41,725 nt of DNA, taken from the NCBI GenBank assembly GCA_947647815.1, contig CANSLW010000004.1, positions 1 through 41,725 of the forward strand, given 5' to 3'. Shown here in pieces: positions 32,035 to 39,796 of the stretch. This stretch comes from an uncultured Dorea sp. Its GTDB lineage: Bacteria; Bacillota; Clostridia; Lachnospirales; Lachnospiraceae. Numbering within the stretch: the stretch's first letter is position 1; each line of letters starts with the position of its first letter. The position numbers and the translations under genes are program-made. The notes below the pieces were generated by a model, which had not been told where the DNA came from, searched no databases, and saw only the letters and a program-made list of their open reading frames with translations.

Positions 32035-33850
32035 GGATTTTAAGAAATTAAAACCGCAGGGAATGCAGTCGATGATTATGATTGTATTTTCTTCTATATC
32101 TATTACGATTATGCTGATTCTAAGTGTTCTGCTTTACTTCAGATTCTCAGCTTCATCCCGGCAGGAAATCACGGGGAGTACACAGAAGCTGATGGAGCAG
32201 GCTGGGGAGAACATGGAGGATTATCTGGTAAGCATGCGTCAGATATCGGATACGGTCTATTATAATGTGATAAAGGAAAATGATTTTTCTGACCAGGATA
32301 ATGATATCCAACAGGGTATGAAATTAATATATGAAGCAAATAAGAGTAATCTTCGCAGTATTGCTATCTATAATAACTACGGAAGCCTGATGGGCGCAGA
32401 GCCAGTCGTGCTTCAGAAGGAAGATCCCAATGTCACGAAACAAGGCTGGTATGAGCAGGCTGTGGGGGAGATGGAGAATATGCATTTTTCCACACCCCAT
32501 ATCCAGAATCTTTTTGATGATGCATTCCGCTATTACTGGGTAATCTCACTGAGCCGTGTCGTTGAATTGACGGACGGAGGAGTTCCCCAGTCGGGGGTTC
32601 TCCTGGTAGATATGGATTATTCCGGTATCTCGCGGATGATGAAGCAGATGAATAACCAGAATAATGGACAGTATTTTTATCTGTGCGACAGCAGCGGGGA
32701 GATTATCTATCATCCGCGGCAGATTCAGATTAATAATGGTATTTTTAACGAAAGCAGTGAAAAGGCGGCTGTCTGTAAGGACGGAATCTATGATGAGTTT
32801 TTTGAAGAGGAGCACCGTAAAGTGCTTGTCAATACTATCAGCTATACGGGCTGGAAACTGGTGGGAGTTATTCCATATTCTGTGTTTACTCATGGAATGT
32901 TTGACATCCGGTACTTTATTGTACTGTTGATTCTTCTGATGGCAATGATGCTCGGAGTAGTCAGCCGGGTGGTTTCTGTAAGGATATCCAGCCCTATCTT
33001 AAAGCTGAATGCTTCTGTTATGGAATACGAGGCGGGAGAGCAGCCAGAGATCTATATCGGAGGTTCCATGGAGATCCGGCATCTTGGAGACTCAATTCAA
33101 CGGTCTTATGAGCAGATTGATACATTGATGCATAAAATTGTCCTGGAACAGACAGAACGGAGAAAGAGCGAGCTTGATGCGCTGCAGAGCCAGATTAATC
33201 CACATTTTCTTTATAATGCACTGGATTCTATTACGTGGATGATCGAAGGGGAGAAAAACGACGAAGCGGTGTTTATGATTTCCCAGCTGGCCAAGCTTTT
33301 CAGAATCAGCCTTTCTAAAGGCCGTACGGTTATCCCTGTAAGCGACGAATTGCAGCATGCACAGAGTTATATGAATATACAGAAGATTCGGTATAAGAAT
33401 TCTTTTTCTTTTGTTCAGGATGTGGAGCCGGAAATATGTTCTTATTGTACGGTGAAGCTGATTCTGCAGCCGATTCTTGAGAATGCGATTAATTATGGCG
33501 TCAACGGCATGGATGAGGATGGCGAGATTAAGGTAACCGGAAGGGTAGAAGATGGAAAGATAATCTTTGCAGTGACAGATAATGGAATAGGAATGACTGA
33601 AGATGAAGTCAGGTTTTTGTTGACGGACGGCAGCCGGATCCGCAAGCACGGTTCAGGAGTCGGGCTTGTAAACGTCAACAACCGGATTCAGCTTCTCTTC
33701 GGGGATGAGTACGGAATCAGGGTGGAGAGTGAACCGGACGAGGGAACAACGGTATATGTCTGTATCCCGGCGGTTCCGTATACAGAAGAGAGCAGAAAGA
33801 CACTTGAGGCAGGACGAACGTTTGGCGGGGAAGGATTAGATGAAGAGTAG
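32018..33850 (+). CDS. Membrane sensor histidine kinase (YesM/LytS-like, HisKA_7TM-less type)
   Basis: A 610-aa kinase. Transmembrane helix 1 lies near residues 15-38 and helix 2 near 295-325, flanking an extracellular sensor domain of about 255 residues. A HAMP-like segment (VRISSPILKLNASVMEYEAG) follows. The phosphorylated histidine is H396 in QINPHFLYNALDS (His_kinase family), with the ATP-binding N box ILQPILENAINYG, the G1 box DNGIGM and G2 GSGVGLVNVNNRI. The start at ATG 32018 overlaps the regulator gene by 17 nt. Its extracellular domain sits where two extracellular sugar-binding proteins encoded just downstream could dock. Confidence 0.93.
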   Translation: MVVKNKDFKKLKPQGMQSMIMIVFSSISITIMLILSVLLYFRFSASSRQEITGSTQKLMEQAGENMEDYLVSMRQISDTVYYNVIKENDFSDQDNDIQQGMKLIYEANKSNLRSIAIYNNYGSLMGAEPVVLQKEDPNVTKQGWYEQAVGEMENMHFSTPHIQNLFDDAFRYYWVISLSRVVELTDGGVPQSGVLLVDMDYSGISRMMKQMNNQNNGQYFYLCDSSGEIIYHPRQIQINNGIFNESSEKAAVCKDGIYDEFFEEEHRKVLVNTISYTGWKLVGVIPYSVFTHGMFDIRYFIVLLILLMAMMLGVVSRVVSVRISSPILKLNASVMEYEAGEQPEIYIGGSMEIRHLGDSIQRSYEQIDTLMHKIVLEQTERRKSELDALQSQINPHFLYNALDSITWMIEGEKNDEAVFMISQLAKLFRISLSKGRTVIPVSDELQHAQSYMNIQKIRYKNSFSFVQDVEPEICSYCTVKLILQPILENAINYGVNGMDEDGEIKVTGRVEDGKIIFAVTDNGIGMTEDEVRFLLTDGSRIRKHGSGVGLVNVNNRIQLLFGDEYGIRVESEPDEGTTVYVCIPAVPYTEESRKTLEAGRTFGGEGLDEE

Positions 33851-34814
33851 TAGAAGGATGTTTATTCTGACAGAGGCAGTCCTGGCAGTTCTTGCCATAT
33901 TAGTTTCGGTTGCCATGCTGTGGGGAAAGAATGGAGAGGAACATAATAAGGTTTCTGTAATTATCCGAAATTCTGACGATAGCCGATGGGCGGCATTCAG
34001 ATACGGGCTTAGTATGGCGGCACAGGATCAAGGTGTTGAAGTATTTGTTGTCAATACGGGAGAAATATTGTCGGCAGAAGAAGAATATGAAGCACTAGAA
34101 CAGGAAATTAATAATGGGGCAGATGCAGTGATTGTACAGCCTGTTCCGGGAAATAGAACAGAAGAATTGTTAAAAAGGACAGGAAAGAAGATTCCGGTCA
34201 TGCTTGTAGAATGTCCGGCAGCCAAAGAAGAGGAAATATCTGGAAACGTTGTCGTGAAGCCGGACAATTATGCACTGGGGAAGGCTCTGGCAGAAGAATT
34301 GTTAAGCGACTACAGCGGACATCTTGAAGGAAAGACCTTTGGTATTGTCTCAGAGGGTGAGATATCCGGGGCTGTGTCTGAACGGGAAGCAGGACTGTGT
34401 GCGGTCCTGGAAGAACAGGGCGCCAGTAGACGGTGGAGTATTTCTGTTTCACCGGTAAAGGAAGAAGAACCTGTTCTGGAAAAAATGGCAAAAACAGACT
34501 TTGTGATTGCACTGGATGATTATAGCCTGGTGCTTGCCGGGAAAGCAGCAGAAGCCAGGAACCTGCATGGGGCGCTTGTATATGGAATTGGGAATTCCAT
34601 GGAAGCGGTATACTGTCTGGATACAGGATACGTAAGATGCCTTGTGGTGCCGGATGATTTTAACATGGGGTATCAGAGCCTGACCGAAGCTGCAGAAAGC
34701 CTTGGCCATATATTCAAAAAGCCTCAGAGCAGGAATGTTTCTTTTACGGTGATGCGAAGGGATACTCTGTTTACGAAGGAAAATCAGGAGATCTTATTCA
34801 CGATGAGCCAGTAG
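33840..34814 (+). CDS. Membrane-anchored sugar-binding-like protein (PBP type 1)
   Basis: A 324-aa protein with an N-terminal uncleaved signal anchor (LTEAVLAVLAILVSVAML) and no lipobox cysteine. The rest is a type 1 periplasmic-binding-protein fold (VSVIIRNSDDSRWAAFRYGLSMAA, GADAVIVQPV, VYGIGNS). The ligand-pocket blocks are poorly conserved compared with MglB, without a calcium loop. Its start overlaps the kinase gene by 11 nt, implying coupled synthesis. I infer that it is a dedicated sensing partner for the kinase rather than a transport receptor. The LacI/PBP1 fold assignment is confident; the ligand is not. Confidence 0.85.
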   Translation: MKSSRRMFILTEAVLAVLAILVSVAMLWGKNGEEHNKVSVIIRNSDDSRWAAFRYGLSMAAQDQGVEVFVVNTGEILSAEEEYEALEQEINNGADAVIVQPVPGNRTEELLKRTGKKIPVMLVECPAAKEEEISGNVVVKPDNYALGKALAEELLSDYSGHLEGKTFGIVSEGEISGAVSEREAGLCAVLEEQGASRRWSISVSPVKEEEPVLEKMAKTDFVIALDDYSLVLAGKAAEARNLHGALVYGIGNSMEAVYCLDTGYVRCLVVPDDFNMGYQSLTEAAESLGHIFKKPQSRNVSFTVMRRDTLFTKENQEILFTMSQ

Positions 34815-34888
34815 AGGTGTTTTTTTAGGATAGCATAGTATGCAGGAAGCTGCCGGGGGAAGGCTTGCTGCGTAGTTTGTAAGTAAAG

Positions 34889-35944
34889 ATGAGGGTGAAG
34901 TTATTTATTATGAGAATGGAGAGAATTTTGGCAGCAGGGATGATTCTGTGTATGAGTATGCAGCTTTTCTGTGCCTGCAGTAAGGAGCCGGTGTATGAGA
35001 CGGATCAGATTTATGTGGGAGTGACATATTATGATCAGAGTGATACATTTCTTAACCAGCTGATTGACTGCTTAAAGGAGCGGCTTCAGGATTATGATGA
35101 GGAAGGGTATGAGACAACCCTGCTTGTGCGGGAGGCCTCTAACTCCCAGAGGACGCAGGATGACCAGGTGAAAGAACTGATTGATGCGGGATGCAATGTG
35201 CTCTGTGTGAACCTGGTGGACAGGACGGACCCATCGGAGATTATTGATCTGGCAAGAGAGAATAATGTGCCGATTGTCTTCTTTAACCGGGAACCGGTTG
35301 CGGAGGATATGATGCAGTGGGACAAGCTCTATTATGTTGGAGCGCCGGCATCTCAGTCGGGCGTCATGCAGGGAGAATTGGCCGTAGAGCTGATACAGTC
35401 GGATCCCCTGATAGACCGCAACAGGGATGGGAAGATTCAGTTTGTCATTCTGGAGGGGGAAGCAGGACATCAGGATGCGATTATCCGTACAGAGAATGTA
35501 GTGGAGACTTTGAAAAGCAATCATATAGAGATTGAAAAGTTAGGCAACGGGATTGCGAACTGGAACCGTGCGCAGGCGCAGAACCAGATGCTGCAGATGA
35601 TCGGCCAGCATCAGAATAAGATAGAGCTTGTCCTTGCCAACAATGACGATATGGCGCTGGGGGCCATAGATGCCTATGAAAAGCTGAATTATACGGAATC
35701 TGCCCTGCCGGTATTCTTAGGGATTGACGGGACGGACGTAGGACTTGAGGCAGTCAGGAATTCTAAGCTTGCGGGGACTGTGTACAATGATAAGGAAGGG
35801 CAGGCGGAAGCGATGGCGAAGCTTTCCGTTGCGCTTGTATCCGGAAAAGGAATGGGGGAAATTGAATTCGAAGAAGAGAGATATATCTATCTGCCTTATT
35901 CTAAAGTGACAGGGAGTACGGTGGAGGAGTTCATGGGAAGATAA
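34889..35944 (+). CDS. Galactose-type sugar-binding lipoprotein, second (sensor-associated)
   Basis: A 351-aa MglB-like lipoprotein. The signal peptide ends at a lipobox-like LFCAC with lipidated cysteine about residue 31. The mature part has YVGVTYYDQSDTFLNQL, the EF-hand-like DRNRDGKIQF, IELVLANNDDMALGAIDAY and VFLGIDGTDVGLEAV, close to glucose/galactose-binding proteins. It lies 74 nt after the anchored binding protein, in the same direction and with no terminator between. ATG 34910 is an alternative start. As mglB already serves the importer, this one is a good candidate for reporting sugar to the kinase, by analogy with binding-protein-dependent sensor kinases. Confidence 0.87.
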   Translation: MRVKLFIMRMERILAAGMILCMSMQLFCACSKEPVYETDQIYVGVTYYDQSDTFLNQLIDCLKERLQDYDEEGYETTLLVREASNSQRTQDDQVKELIDAGCNVLCVNLVDRTDPSEIIDLARENNVPIVFFNREPVAEDMMQWDKLYYVGAPASQSGVMQGELAVELIQSDPLIDRNRDGKIQFVILEGEAGHQDAIIRTENVVETLKSNHIEIEKLGNGIANWNRAQAQNQMLQMIGQHQNKIELVLANNDDMALGAIDAYEKLNYTESALPVFLGIDGTDVGLEAVRNSKLAGTVYNDKEGQAEAMAKLSVALVSGKGMGEIEFEEERYIYLPYSKVTGSTVEEFMGR

Positions 35945-35957
35945 CAGAAAAATCTAA

Positions 35958-36269
35958 AGGAGAAGCGTCTGCTCCCCTTATGGTTCTGGAGATGTTTTTG
36001 TAACGTCTCTCACATTTGAAATGGAATCGGAATGCTATGGAGAGGAAGATGCATCGCCTAAGAATCTTACACAAGTTCCTATTGAAGGTATTCTGGATGA
36101 ATTTAATTTGTTTGTCACAGATGTCTATGAGCAATTAAATGAAACCAGCGAAACCATTTGTTATCAGGAATTTGTAGAATTGGAGAAAAATTATGACGGA
36201 AAGAGAGAAAATGTTAGCAGGGCAGCTTTACGATTGTGGAGATCCAGAGTTATTGACCCAATGGCATAA
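35958..36269 (+). pseudogene. Unassigned 5'-truncated gene fragment
   Basis: An open frame without a credible start runs from 35958 through an internal ATG at 36021 to 36269. The translated part up to about 36200 (GDVFVTSLTFEMESECYG, then DEFNLFVTDVYEQLNE) looks protein-like, with ordinary codon use. The last 77 nt overlap the acetyltransferase gene in another frame and are probably not genuine. I do not recognise the family. The position right after the mgl sensory operon and the lack of a start suggest a remnant of a decayed or excised gene. Confidence 0.4.
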
Positions 36270-36777
36270 AGCAAAAGATTTAATTAGAAGTTATAATAAC
36301 ATTGATTCTGTAGAGGTAGAAAAAAAGGAAAAAATTTTGATTGATTTGTTGGGAGGAAAAGGCAAAAATCTATGGATAACGGCACCGTTTTTTGTGGACT
36401 ATGGATATAATATTTATTTTGGAAATAACTGCGAAGTAAATATGAATTGTACATTTTTAGATGACAATATTATCCAAATTGGAGATAATGCGCTTATTGC
36501 TCCCAATGTGCAGATATATACGGCCTTTCACCCGACAAATGCTATTGAACGATTTGGAAAACCTAAAACAGACGGTTCTTTTGAATTTTGCAAAACTCAA
36601 ACAGCGCCAGTTACTATTGGAAATAGTGTGTGGATTGGCGGTGGGGCTATACTCATGCCAGGAGTTACTATTGGAGATAATGTAGTAATCGGTGCAGGAA
36701 GTGTTGTAACGAAAGATATTCCAAGCGATACGATAGCATATGGAAACCCTTGCAGAGTGATGAGGAAGAATAAATAA
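36193..36777 (+). CDS. Maltose/galactoside O-acetyltransferase-like protein (left-handed beta-helix)
   Basis: A 194-aa hexapeptide-repeat acetyltransferase of the Maa/LacA/NodL group, which moves acetyl from acetyl-CoA to the O6 of sugars. The N-terminal MTEREKMLAGQLYDCGDPEL is the Mac (maltose acetyltransferase) domain. The hexapeptide region shows IQIGDNALIAPNVQIYTA and IGGGAILMPGVTIGDNVVIGAGSVVTKDIP. The catalytic histidine is in TAFHPTN. The length is typical. The ribosome binding site is weak and lies in the preceding fragment. It may detoxify non-metabolisable sugars. The local base composition is AT-richer than the mgl block, in keeping with an accessory region. Confidence 0.92.
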   Translation: MTEREKMLAGQLYDCGDPELLTQWHKAKDLIRSYNNIDSVEVEKKEKILIDLLGGKGKNLWITAPFFVDYGYNIYFGNNCEVNMNCTFLDDNIIQIGDNALIAPNVQIYTAFHPTNAIERFGKPKTDGSFEFCKTQTAPVTIGNSVWIGGGAILMPGVTIGDNVVIGAGSVVTKDIPSDTIAYGNPCRVMRKNK

Positions 36778-36983
36778 ATTCCTGTTCATGGGGGAATACG
36801 CTTATGGATTTCAATTGGTAGATACGGAAGTATGGCTCTTATGATTTTCTCTGTTTTTATAAAAGGCTGCTGGTGGTGTTTGTATTCTTTATGAACTGGC
36901 AATTGTTCCTGTTATTCTATTCCTGGTTGCTTGCTGCAAGGGGGGTTCCTCCGTATAATGGTGGTGAAAGGAGATCATCCCTT
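36778..36983. other. Degenerate intergenic stretch before the HTH fragment
   Basis: No credible gene is visible. Short hydrophobic stretches such as YELAIVPVILFLVACC can be read at about 36885-36945 but lack a start and are closed by stops. A -10 hexamer for the HTH fragment lies at 36954-36959. The segment forms part of a 36-37.4 kb decayed zone. Confidence 0.4.
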
Positions 36984-37071
36984 ATGCTAAACGAAAACAT
37001 CAAAATCTAAAAGACTTTCGCAAGAGGTATTTGCAATCAAGTTGAATGTGGTGAGACAAACGATATTTTGA
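36984..37071 (+). pseudogene. XRE-type HTH regulator fragment, frameshifted
   Basis: A good start region exists (AAAGGAG at 36967-36972, -10 TATAAT at 36954-36959, ATG 36984 giving MLNENIK). A stop follows immediately in that frame. In the next frame, 37005-37071 reads KSKRLSQEVFAIKLNVVRQTI, closely resembling the HTH_3 core of XRE regulators (LSQEELAxKLxVxRQTIS), ending at TGA 37069-37071. This is the 5' remnant of an XRE regulator broken by a frameshift and truncation. Confidence 0.6.
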
Positions 37072-37419
37072 ATTTGTGTTAGAAAAGGTAGTCCAAATGT
37101 GCTTACATCTGTTGACGTGTTACAGGGAAATCATGAAATCGGTCAGAAGGTTGTTGTTGTCGGAGGAAAGGAGCCTGTTTCGGCCGCAGTTGTATTGATG
37201 CTTGAAGCTCTCCTGAATTATTATAAAGCGGATATCCATACATCCAGTTGCAGATGGCAATCAGCTAGGCAGGACAATATAATAAAGAAGAAAAAGGGAA
37301 TTCTGATTCTTATATATTGCATAAGAGTTAGAAATCCTTTTGTGTATATTTGTATATCTAAAAGCGTAGGAATCATGCCGGTTCTGAGGGATATTGGAAA
37401 GAAAATATTAGATTTTTAA
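37072..37419 (+). pseudogene. Fragment of an FAD/NAD(P) oxidoreductase of the old yellow enzyme/2,4-dienoyl-CoA reductase type
   Basis: The open frame 37072-37419 lacks a proper start. Its first 25 codons (NVLTSVDVLQGNHEIGQKVV, then VVGG) match the linker and dinucleotide-binding glycine motif at the start of the NAD(P) domain in NADH:flavin oxidoreductases such as FadH/BaiCD-like enzymes. The expected GGGxxGCE does not follow; the sequence diverges after VVGG (KEPVSAAVVLMLEAL). The C-terminal part after about 37250 looks non-coding. This reads as an internal fragment left after deletions. Confidence 0.5.
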
Positions 37420-37748
37420 AGACGATGCTTATCTCCCCATTCACACATACCATCCAAAATGGGGATTAATGATTTCCCACGTTCTGTCAAACTATATTCC
37501 ACCTTTGGAGGAATCTGTGGATATTCTTTTCTGTGTACTAACTGGTCCGCTTCTAATTCCTTTAAGGTGGAACTTAGCGTCTTATAGGAGATTTCCCCAA
37601 TATATTTTTTCATTTCATTGAAGCGGACAATGCCAAATTCCATAAGGGTATATAGAATCGTCATTTTGTATTTCCCATTAATCAGGGACAGGGTATAGCT
37701 GAAACCCGTTGTTTCAAGGCATTCTTGCGATATGCAGCGTTCACTCAT
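37416..37748 (-). CDS. HxlR-family transcriptional regulator
   Basis: A 110-aa winged-helix regulator and the only confident minus-strand gene in the window. The N-terminal C5 in MSERCISQECLETT, the HTH LINGKYKMTILYTLMEFGIVRF, the wing VEYSLTERGKSLIP and overall length fit HxlR. Members such as YodB and HypR sense electrophiles or disulfide stress through a conserved N-terminal cysteine, and three cysteines are near the N-terminus here. It is divergent from the flavodoxin-nitroreductase cluster, with an inverted repeat between, so it very likely represses that cluster. Confidence 0.93.
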   Translation of the reverse strand: MSERCISQECLETTGFSYTLSLINGKYKMTILYTLMEFGIVRFNEMKKYIGEISYKTLSSTLKELEADQLVHRKEYPQIPPKVEYSLTERGKSLIPILDGMCEWGDKHRL

Positions 37749-37787
37749 TTTTACACTCTCCTTTAGGTAAGTATATAACTTGCATGT

Positions 37788-37846
37788 AAGTATCGCACTT
37801 AAAGGTGCGTACTTGTTTTCTGTTTCATTCTGGTTATAATTATAAT
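37788..37846 (+). promoter_or_regulatory. Divergent HxlR operator and promoter of the flavoprotein cluster
   Basis: AAGTATCGCAC (37788-37798) faces GTGCGTACTT (37805-37814); apart from one extra T the arms are complementary. A -35 TTGTTT (37813-37818) overlaps the right end, and TATAAT is at 37835-37840 (16 nt) and again at 37841-37846. Similar AAGTAT-like motifs lie at about 37769. This is a plausible HxlR binding region. Confidence 0.6.
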
Positions 37847-37894
37847 ATCAACAGCAGGAAAAGTCAATCTTGCAGGTAAAGGAGGAATAATCTA

Positions 37895-38440
37895 ATGAGT
37901 AAAAAAATAGTAGTAATCACTGGAAGTCCCCGGAAAAATGGGAACAGCTTTGCTATGACGGACGCATTTATCAAGGCAGCCGAGGAGAAGGGGCACACTG
38001 TTACCCGTTTTGACGCAGCTTTGAAAAAAGTAGGTGGATGCCGTGCATGTGAAACCTGTTTTTCTACGGGAAAGGCATGTACCTTTGATGATGATTTCAA
38101 TACGATTGCCCCAGCTATTTTAGAAGCGGATGCCATTGTATTTACCATGCCGGTTTATTGGTATTCAATCCCGGCACAGATCAAAGGTGTTATTGACCGG
38201 ATCTTTTCTTTTGTTGTGGGCGGCAAGGATATATCTGGCAAGGAATGTGCATTGATCACCTGTTGTGAGGAAGAGGATATGTCTGTGATGGATGGCGTGC
38301 GTATACCAATGGAGCGGATGTGTGCGTTGAATAAATGGAAAATGGTCGGTGAAGTTTTGATTCCTGGTGTGCTGAATGCCGGAGATATTGACAAAACGGA
38401 TGGATGCAAGAAAGCAGCAGCTCTGGCTGAGGCAATCTAA
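37895..38440 (+). CDS. NAD(P)H-dependent FMN reductase / flavodoxin-like oxidoreductase
   Basis: A 181-aa flavodoxin-fold protein. It starts with the FMN phosphate loop TGSPRKNGNS, then a cysteine cluster CRACETC-x6-C (GGCRACETCFSTGKAC) and the FMN-binding MPVYWYSIPAQIKGVIDR. The cysteines after the first domain are typical of iron-sulfur flavoprotein-like or NADPH-FMN reductases (FMN_red). It reduces flavins, quinones or electrophiles in the cytoplasm; the natural acceptor is unknown. The ribosome binding site AAAGGAGG is ideal, and it heads a four-gene cluster with two nitroreductases, under the HxlR control region. Confidence 0.92.
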   Translation: MSKKIVVITGSPRKNGNSFAMTDAFIKAAEEKGHTVTRFDAALKKVGGCRACETCFSTGKACTFDDDFNTIAPAILEADAIVFTMPVYWYSIPAQIKGVIDRIFSFVVGGKDISGKECALITCCEEEDMSVMDGVRIPMERMCALNKWKMVGEVLIPGVLNAGDIDKTDGCKKAAALAEAI

Positions 38441-38455
38441 GGCAGGAATGGCAAT

Positions 38456-39097
38456 ATGACAGTAAAGGAAGCTTTAAATAGTAGATTTTCCTGCCGTGTG
38501 TTTTCGGACGAACCTGTTGCACAGGATATACTGGAAGCCATTTTTGCGGATGTATTTCGGACACCGTCCTGTGAAAACTCTCAGCCGTGGGAGGTATATG
38601 TAGCGGGAACGGAAGCAATGAAGAGGCTTTGCATGGAATATGAAAATTTCCGAAAAGCGAAGAAACCAGCTGACTTAAGCAACAGGTTCAATGGAAGATG
38701 GACTGATGAGATGACTCCGCGTATTGATGAATATTTTGATGGAATTGTAGAGCACGAAGAAAAGGGAAATTTTGAGTATACCATGCAGAAAAGAAATCTT
38801 TTCTATGCACCGGTAATGGTATTTTTGTGTATTGATAAAGAATTGCCTGACTGGTCGCTCTTCGATACCGGGATGTTTGCGCAAAGTCTGATGTTGTCTG
38901 CTACAGAGCATGGGTTGGCGACAATGGCTTCTGCGGTATCGGTGTCTTATCCGGAGGCGGTACGCAGCGTACTACATATACCAGAAAATAAGATGCCTGT
39001 CATTGGGATCGGAATCGGATATCCAGATAATGAGGCGCCGGTTAATGGATTCAGGACTGCAAGAAAGGGAATTGAAGAGATACATTATATATTGTAA
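38456..39097 (+). CDS. Nitroreductase family protein (first copy)
   Basis: A 213-aa FMN-dependent nitroreductase-fold enzyme. The start TVKEALNSRFSCRVF with the arginine and RxF of the FMN phosphate site, the block FRTPSCENSQPWEVYV, the central FDTGMFAQSLMLSATEHGLAT and the C-terminal GIGIGYPDNEAPVN are family hallmarks. It reduces nitro groups, quinones or enones with NAD(P)H. It follows the flavodoxin-like reductase by 15 nt. The second copy downstream begins with the same sixteen residues, so this is a tandem duplication that has since diverged. Confidence 0.94.
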   Translation: MTVKEALNSRFSCRVFSDEPVAQDILEAIFADVFRTPSCENSQPWEVYVAGTEAMKRLCMEYENFRKAKKPADLSNRFNGRWTDEMTPRIDEYFDGIVEHEEKGNFEYTMQKRNLFYAPVMVFLCIDKELPDWSLFDTGMFAQSLMLSATEHGLATMASAVSVSYPEAVRSVLHIPENKMPVIGIGIGYPDNEAPVNGFRTARKGIEEIHYIL

Positions 39098-39115
39098 AAG
39101 GGAGCGTGACTGAAT

Positions 39116-39766
39116 ATGACAGTAAAAGAAGCTTTGAACAGCAGATTCTCCTGCCGTGTCTTTCAGGATATGCCTGTAGAGAAGAAAGTGTTGGAAGAGA
39201 TATTTGAAGATGCGTTCCGGACACCGTCATGGGCAAACTCCCAGCCATGGGATATCTATGTGGCAGGAAAAGAACAGATGGAGAAAATCTTACAGGGAAT
39301 GAATGACTGCAGGAAACAAAGAGTCCATACGTCTCTTGACCTGCCTTTCAGAGGAGTATGGTCGGAAGAGGCAAAAAAGCATATGGATCAGTTCTTTGAA
39401 GATGTTTATGCGTGTGAAGAGAGAAGGAATCTGGACTTTACCATGCAGAACCGTAATCTGTTTTATGCACCCTGCGCTGTATTCATCTGTATGGAAAAGG
39501 GGCTTTCTGCATGGTCCTATTATGATATAGGAGCATTTTCACAGAGCCTGATGTTGTCCGCAACGGAGCATGGACTGGCAACTATACCTGCGGCGGTCTT
39601 TGTCGGGTATCCGGATCTGATTCGCCAGGTTATGCAGATACCGGACAACAAGGATGTAATCATTGGGATTGGAATTGGTTATGCAGATATGGACGTGAAA
39701 GTCAATCATTTTAAATCCCAGAGAAAATCTGTCTCTGAGGTCGTTTATCGAGGGATAGAAGCGTAA
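39116..39766 (+). CDS. Nitroreductase family protein (second copy)
   Basis: A 216-aa paralogue of the preceding gene: identical start MTVKEALNSRFSCRVF, then FRTPSWANSQPWDIYV, YYDIGAFSQSLMLSATEHGLAT and GIGIGYADMDVKVN. The two differ mainly in the mid region (residues 60-115), where substrate access is shaped, so different substrates are likely. It lies 18 nt after copy one and 30 nt before the second flavodoxin-like gene, giving a flavodoxin-NTR-NTR-flavodoxin order. Confidence 0.94.
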   Translation: MTVKEALNSRFSCRVFQDMPVEKKVLEEIFEDAFRTPSWANSQPWDIYVAGKEQMEKILQGMNDCRKQRVHTSLDLPFRGVWSEEAKKHMDQFFEDVYACEERRNLDFTMQNRNLFYAPCAVFICMEKGLSAWSYYDIGAFSQSLMLSATEHGLATIPAAVFVGYPDLIRQVMQIPDNKDVIIGIGIGYADMDVKVNHFKSQRKSVSEVVYRGIEA

Positions 39767-39796
39767 AAATATGAAGAGATGAAGGAGATTTCAGAT

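Noticed and set aside
36021..36269. An 82-codon open frame as an independent small gene
   Set aside because: The frame is open upstream without a start, lacks a ribosome binding site and its end overlaps the acetyltransferase, so it is described as a fragment.
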